Shown here piece after piece: positions 16,997 through 17,705 of a stretch of DNA of 17,705 bases. Origin of the DNA: Thermomonas sp. (GTDB lineage Bacteria; Pseudomonadota; Gammaproteobacteria; Xanthomonadales; Xanthomonadaceae); assembly GCA_024711415.1 (NCBI GenBank), contig JANJSW010000038.1:1-17705 (forward strand), given 5' to 3'. The stretch's first letter is position 1; each line of letters begins with the position of its first letter. The notes below the pieces were generated by a model, which was not told the origin of the DNA, ran no database searches, and saw only the letters and a list, made by a program, of their open reading frames with translations. Position numbers and translations under genes: made by a program.

Positions 16997-17005
16997 TGCT
17001 AGATT
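16997..17005 (+). promoter_or_regulatory. Extended -10 of the FHA gene (possible leaderless start)
   Basis: TGC-TAGATT is an extended -10 (TGnTAnnnT) ending 8 nt before the ATG at 17014. At that distance transcription would begin at or next to the start codon. No Shine-Dalgarno is visible before the ATG, which agrees with a leaderless mRNA. Confidence 0.45.
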
Positions 17006-17013
17006 CCGCGGCG

Positions 17014-17705
17014 ATGAACGATCTGCACCTGCGCTTCTGCGATGGCCGCCAGCCCGACCTGCCCCTGGAGCCGGGCGTGCATGCGCTTGGCCGCACGCCC
17101 GCCGGGCTCGGCCCGGTGGAAGCCGAAGGGCCCGCGCTGCTGCAGCTCTGCAACGACCGCCGTGGCGTCTGGATGACGGTGAACGAAGGCATGCGCGGCG
17201 TCCACGTCAACGGCCGCCCGGTGCAGCAGGTGGCGATGCTGCGCGCCGGCGACAGCATCCACGCCGACGGCAGCGAACTGCTGCTGTACGCGGCCAACGA
17301 CGACCGCGCCCTGCCGCCGTCCACGCCACCGGTGCGCGATCCGGCCGGCAACCTGCGGATGGTGCTGCGCGGCGTTGGCGGCCCCTACCACGGCCGCTGC
17401 ATCAGCCTGGACCGCCCGCGCCGTGTCGGCAGCGCGGCGGCTGCGGATCTGCGCATCGAAGGCGCCGGCATCGCCGCCGAGCATGCGCTGCTTGAAGCCG
17501 GCAACGGCCTGGCGCTGCTGCGCCACGCCGCCGCCGACGTGCTGGTCAACGGCCGCCCGGTGCGCCAGGCGGTCCTGCACAGCGGCGACCAGATCGTGTT
17601 CGGGGTACAGCACCGGTTCGTGCTGGAAGGCCCTCCGCTGCCCGCCCCCGAGCCGCCGCGCACGGCGCCGTCCACCGAGGCCGATGCACCGCCAGCGCCG
17701 CCGCG
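17014..17705 (+). CDS. Protein with two FHA domains (3' end outside window)
   Basis: The open frame runs from the ATG at 17014 to the window edge, giving 230 complete codons and no stop. Two forkhead-associated modules can be traced. The first, about residues 4-94, has G26-R27, V65-N66-G67-RPV and a G79-D80 turn. The second, about 116-204, has V138-G139-S140, EH157, V178-N179-G180-RPV and G191-D192. FHA domains bind phosphothreonine peptides, but here the usual serine three residues before the conserved histidine is Ala154 in the second domain. The first domain lacks a clear SxxH at all, so binding may be altered or lost. A Pro/Ala-rich linker begins near 208; a transmembrane or catalytic part might follow outside the window. 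It is likely cytoplasmic or tethered. The FHA call is good; the role is unknown. Confidence 0.85.
   Translation, partial: MNDLHLRFCDGRQPDLPLEPGVHALGRTPAGLGPVEAEGPALLQLCNDRRGVWMTVNEGMRGVHVNGRPVQQVAMLRAGDSIHADGSELLLYAANDDRALPPSTPPVRDPAGNLRMVLRGVGGPYHGRCISLDRPRRVGSAAAADLRIEGAGIAAEHALLEAGNGLALLRHAAADVLVNGRPVRQAVLHSGDQIVFGVQHRFVLEGPPLPAPEPPRTAPSTEADAPPAPP

Noticed and set aside
16845..17495. A 216-codon plus-strand frame over the FHA gene start
   Set aside because: Arg/Pro/Ala-rich shadow frame. The frame from 17014 carries the FHA motifs and stays open to the window edge.

Overview
This GC-rich window fits a gammaproteobacterium of the Xanthomonadaceae/Lysobacteraceae group (Lysobacter, Stenotrophomonas or Xanthomonas relatives). 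The evidence is a methionine synthase split into two overlapping genes, a xanthomonad-like AroA, a YtrA-type GntR/ABC operon with YggN-like (DUF2884) proteins, and a serC-pheA-hisC-aroA cluster. The group comes from remembered protein resemblance, so the genus is not settled. Genes are tightly packed. No gap exceeds 300 bases (the largest, 7498-7749, is 252), and no tRNA, rRNA, CRISPR array or insertion sequence was seen.

Layout. 1-3356 (+): cobalamin-dependent methionine synthase in two genes, a homocysteine-binding part cut by the window edge and a folate/B12/reactivation part, joined by an ATGA overlap. 3371-3434: a REP-like inverted pair between convergent genes. 3456-5667 (-): UDP-glucose 6-dehydrogenase, SlyX and a DUF2058 (YaiL-like) protein, closely spaced. 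5737-7497 (-): two tandem FKBP-type peptidyl-prolyl isomerases, one a lipoprotein and one periplasmic with a duplicated N-terminal domain; a terminator follows the lipoprotein gene.

7684-11824 (+) is the most interesting part. It is a self-contained six-gene unit: a promoter whose -10 lies inside a palindrome, a 93-residue exported or membrane-anchored small protein, a YtrA-type GntR regulator, an ABC ATPase, an ABC-2 membrane protein, a periplasmic DUF2884 protein, a lipoprotein paralogue of it, and a strong intrinsic terminator. The layout suggests an autoregulated, probably envelope-stress-responsive ABC system with two dedicated periplasmic partners. Its substrate and function cannot be told from sequence.

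11821-16528 (-): serC-pheA-hisC-aroA, covering serine/pyridoxal phosphate and aromatic amino-acid synthesis, with junctions of 8-nt overlap, 1-nt gap and 4-nt overlap. The aroA stop codon lies in the T-run of the opposing operon's terminator. 16648-16920 (-): a small polyhydroxyalkanoate-system-type protein. 17014 to the end (+): a protein with two degenerate FHA domains, cut by the window edge, with an extended -10 placed as expected for a leaderless transcript.
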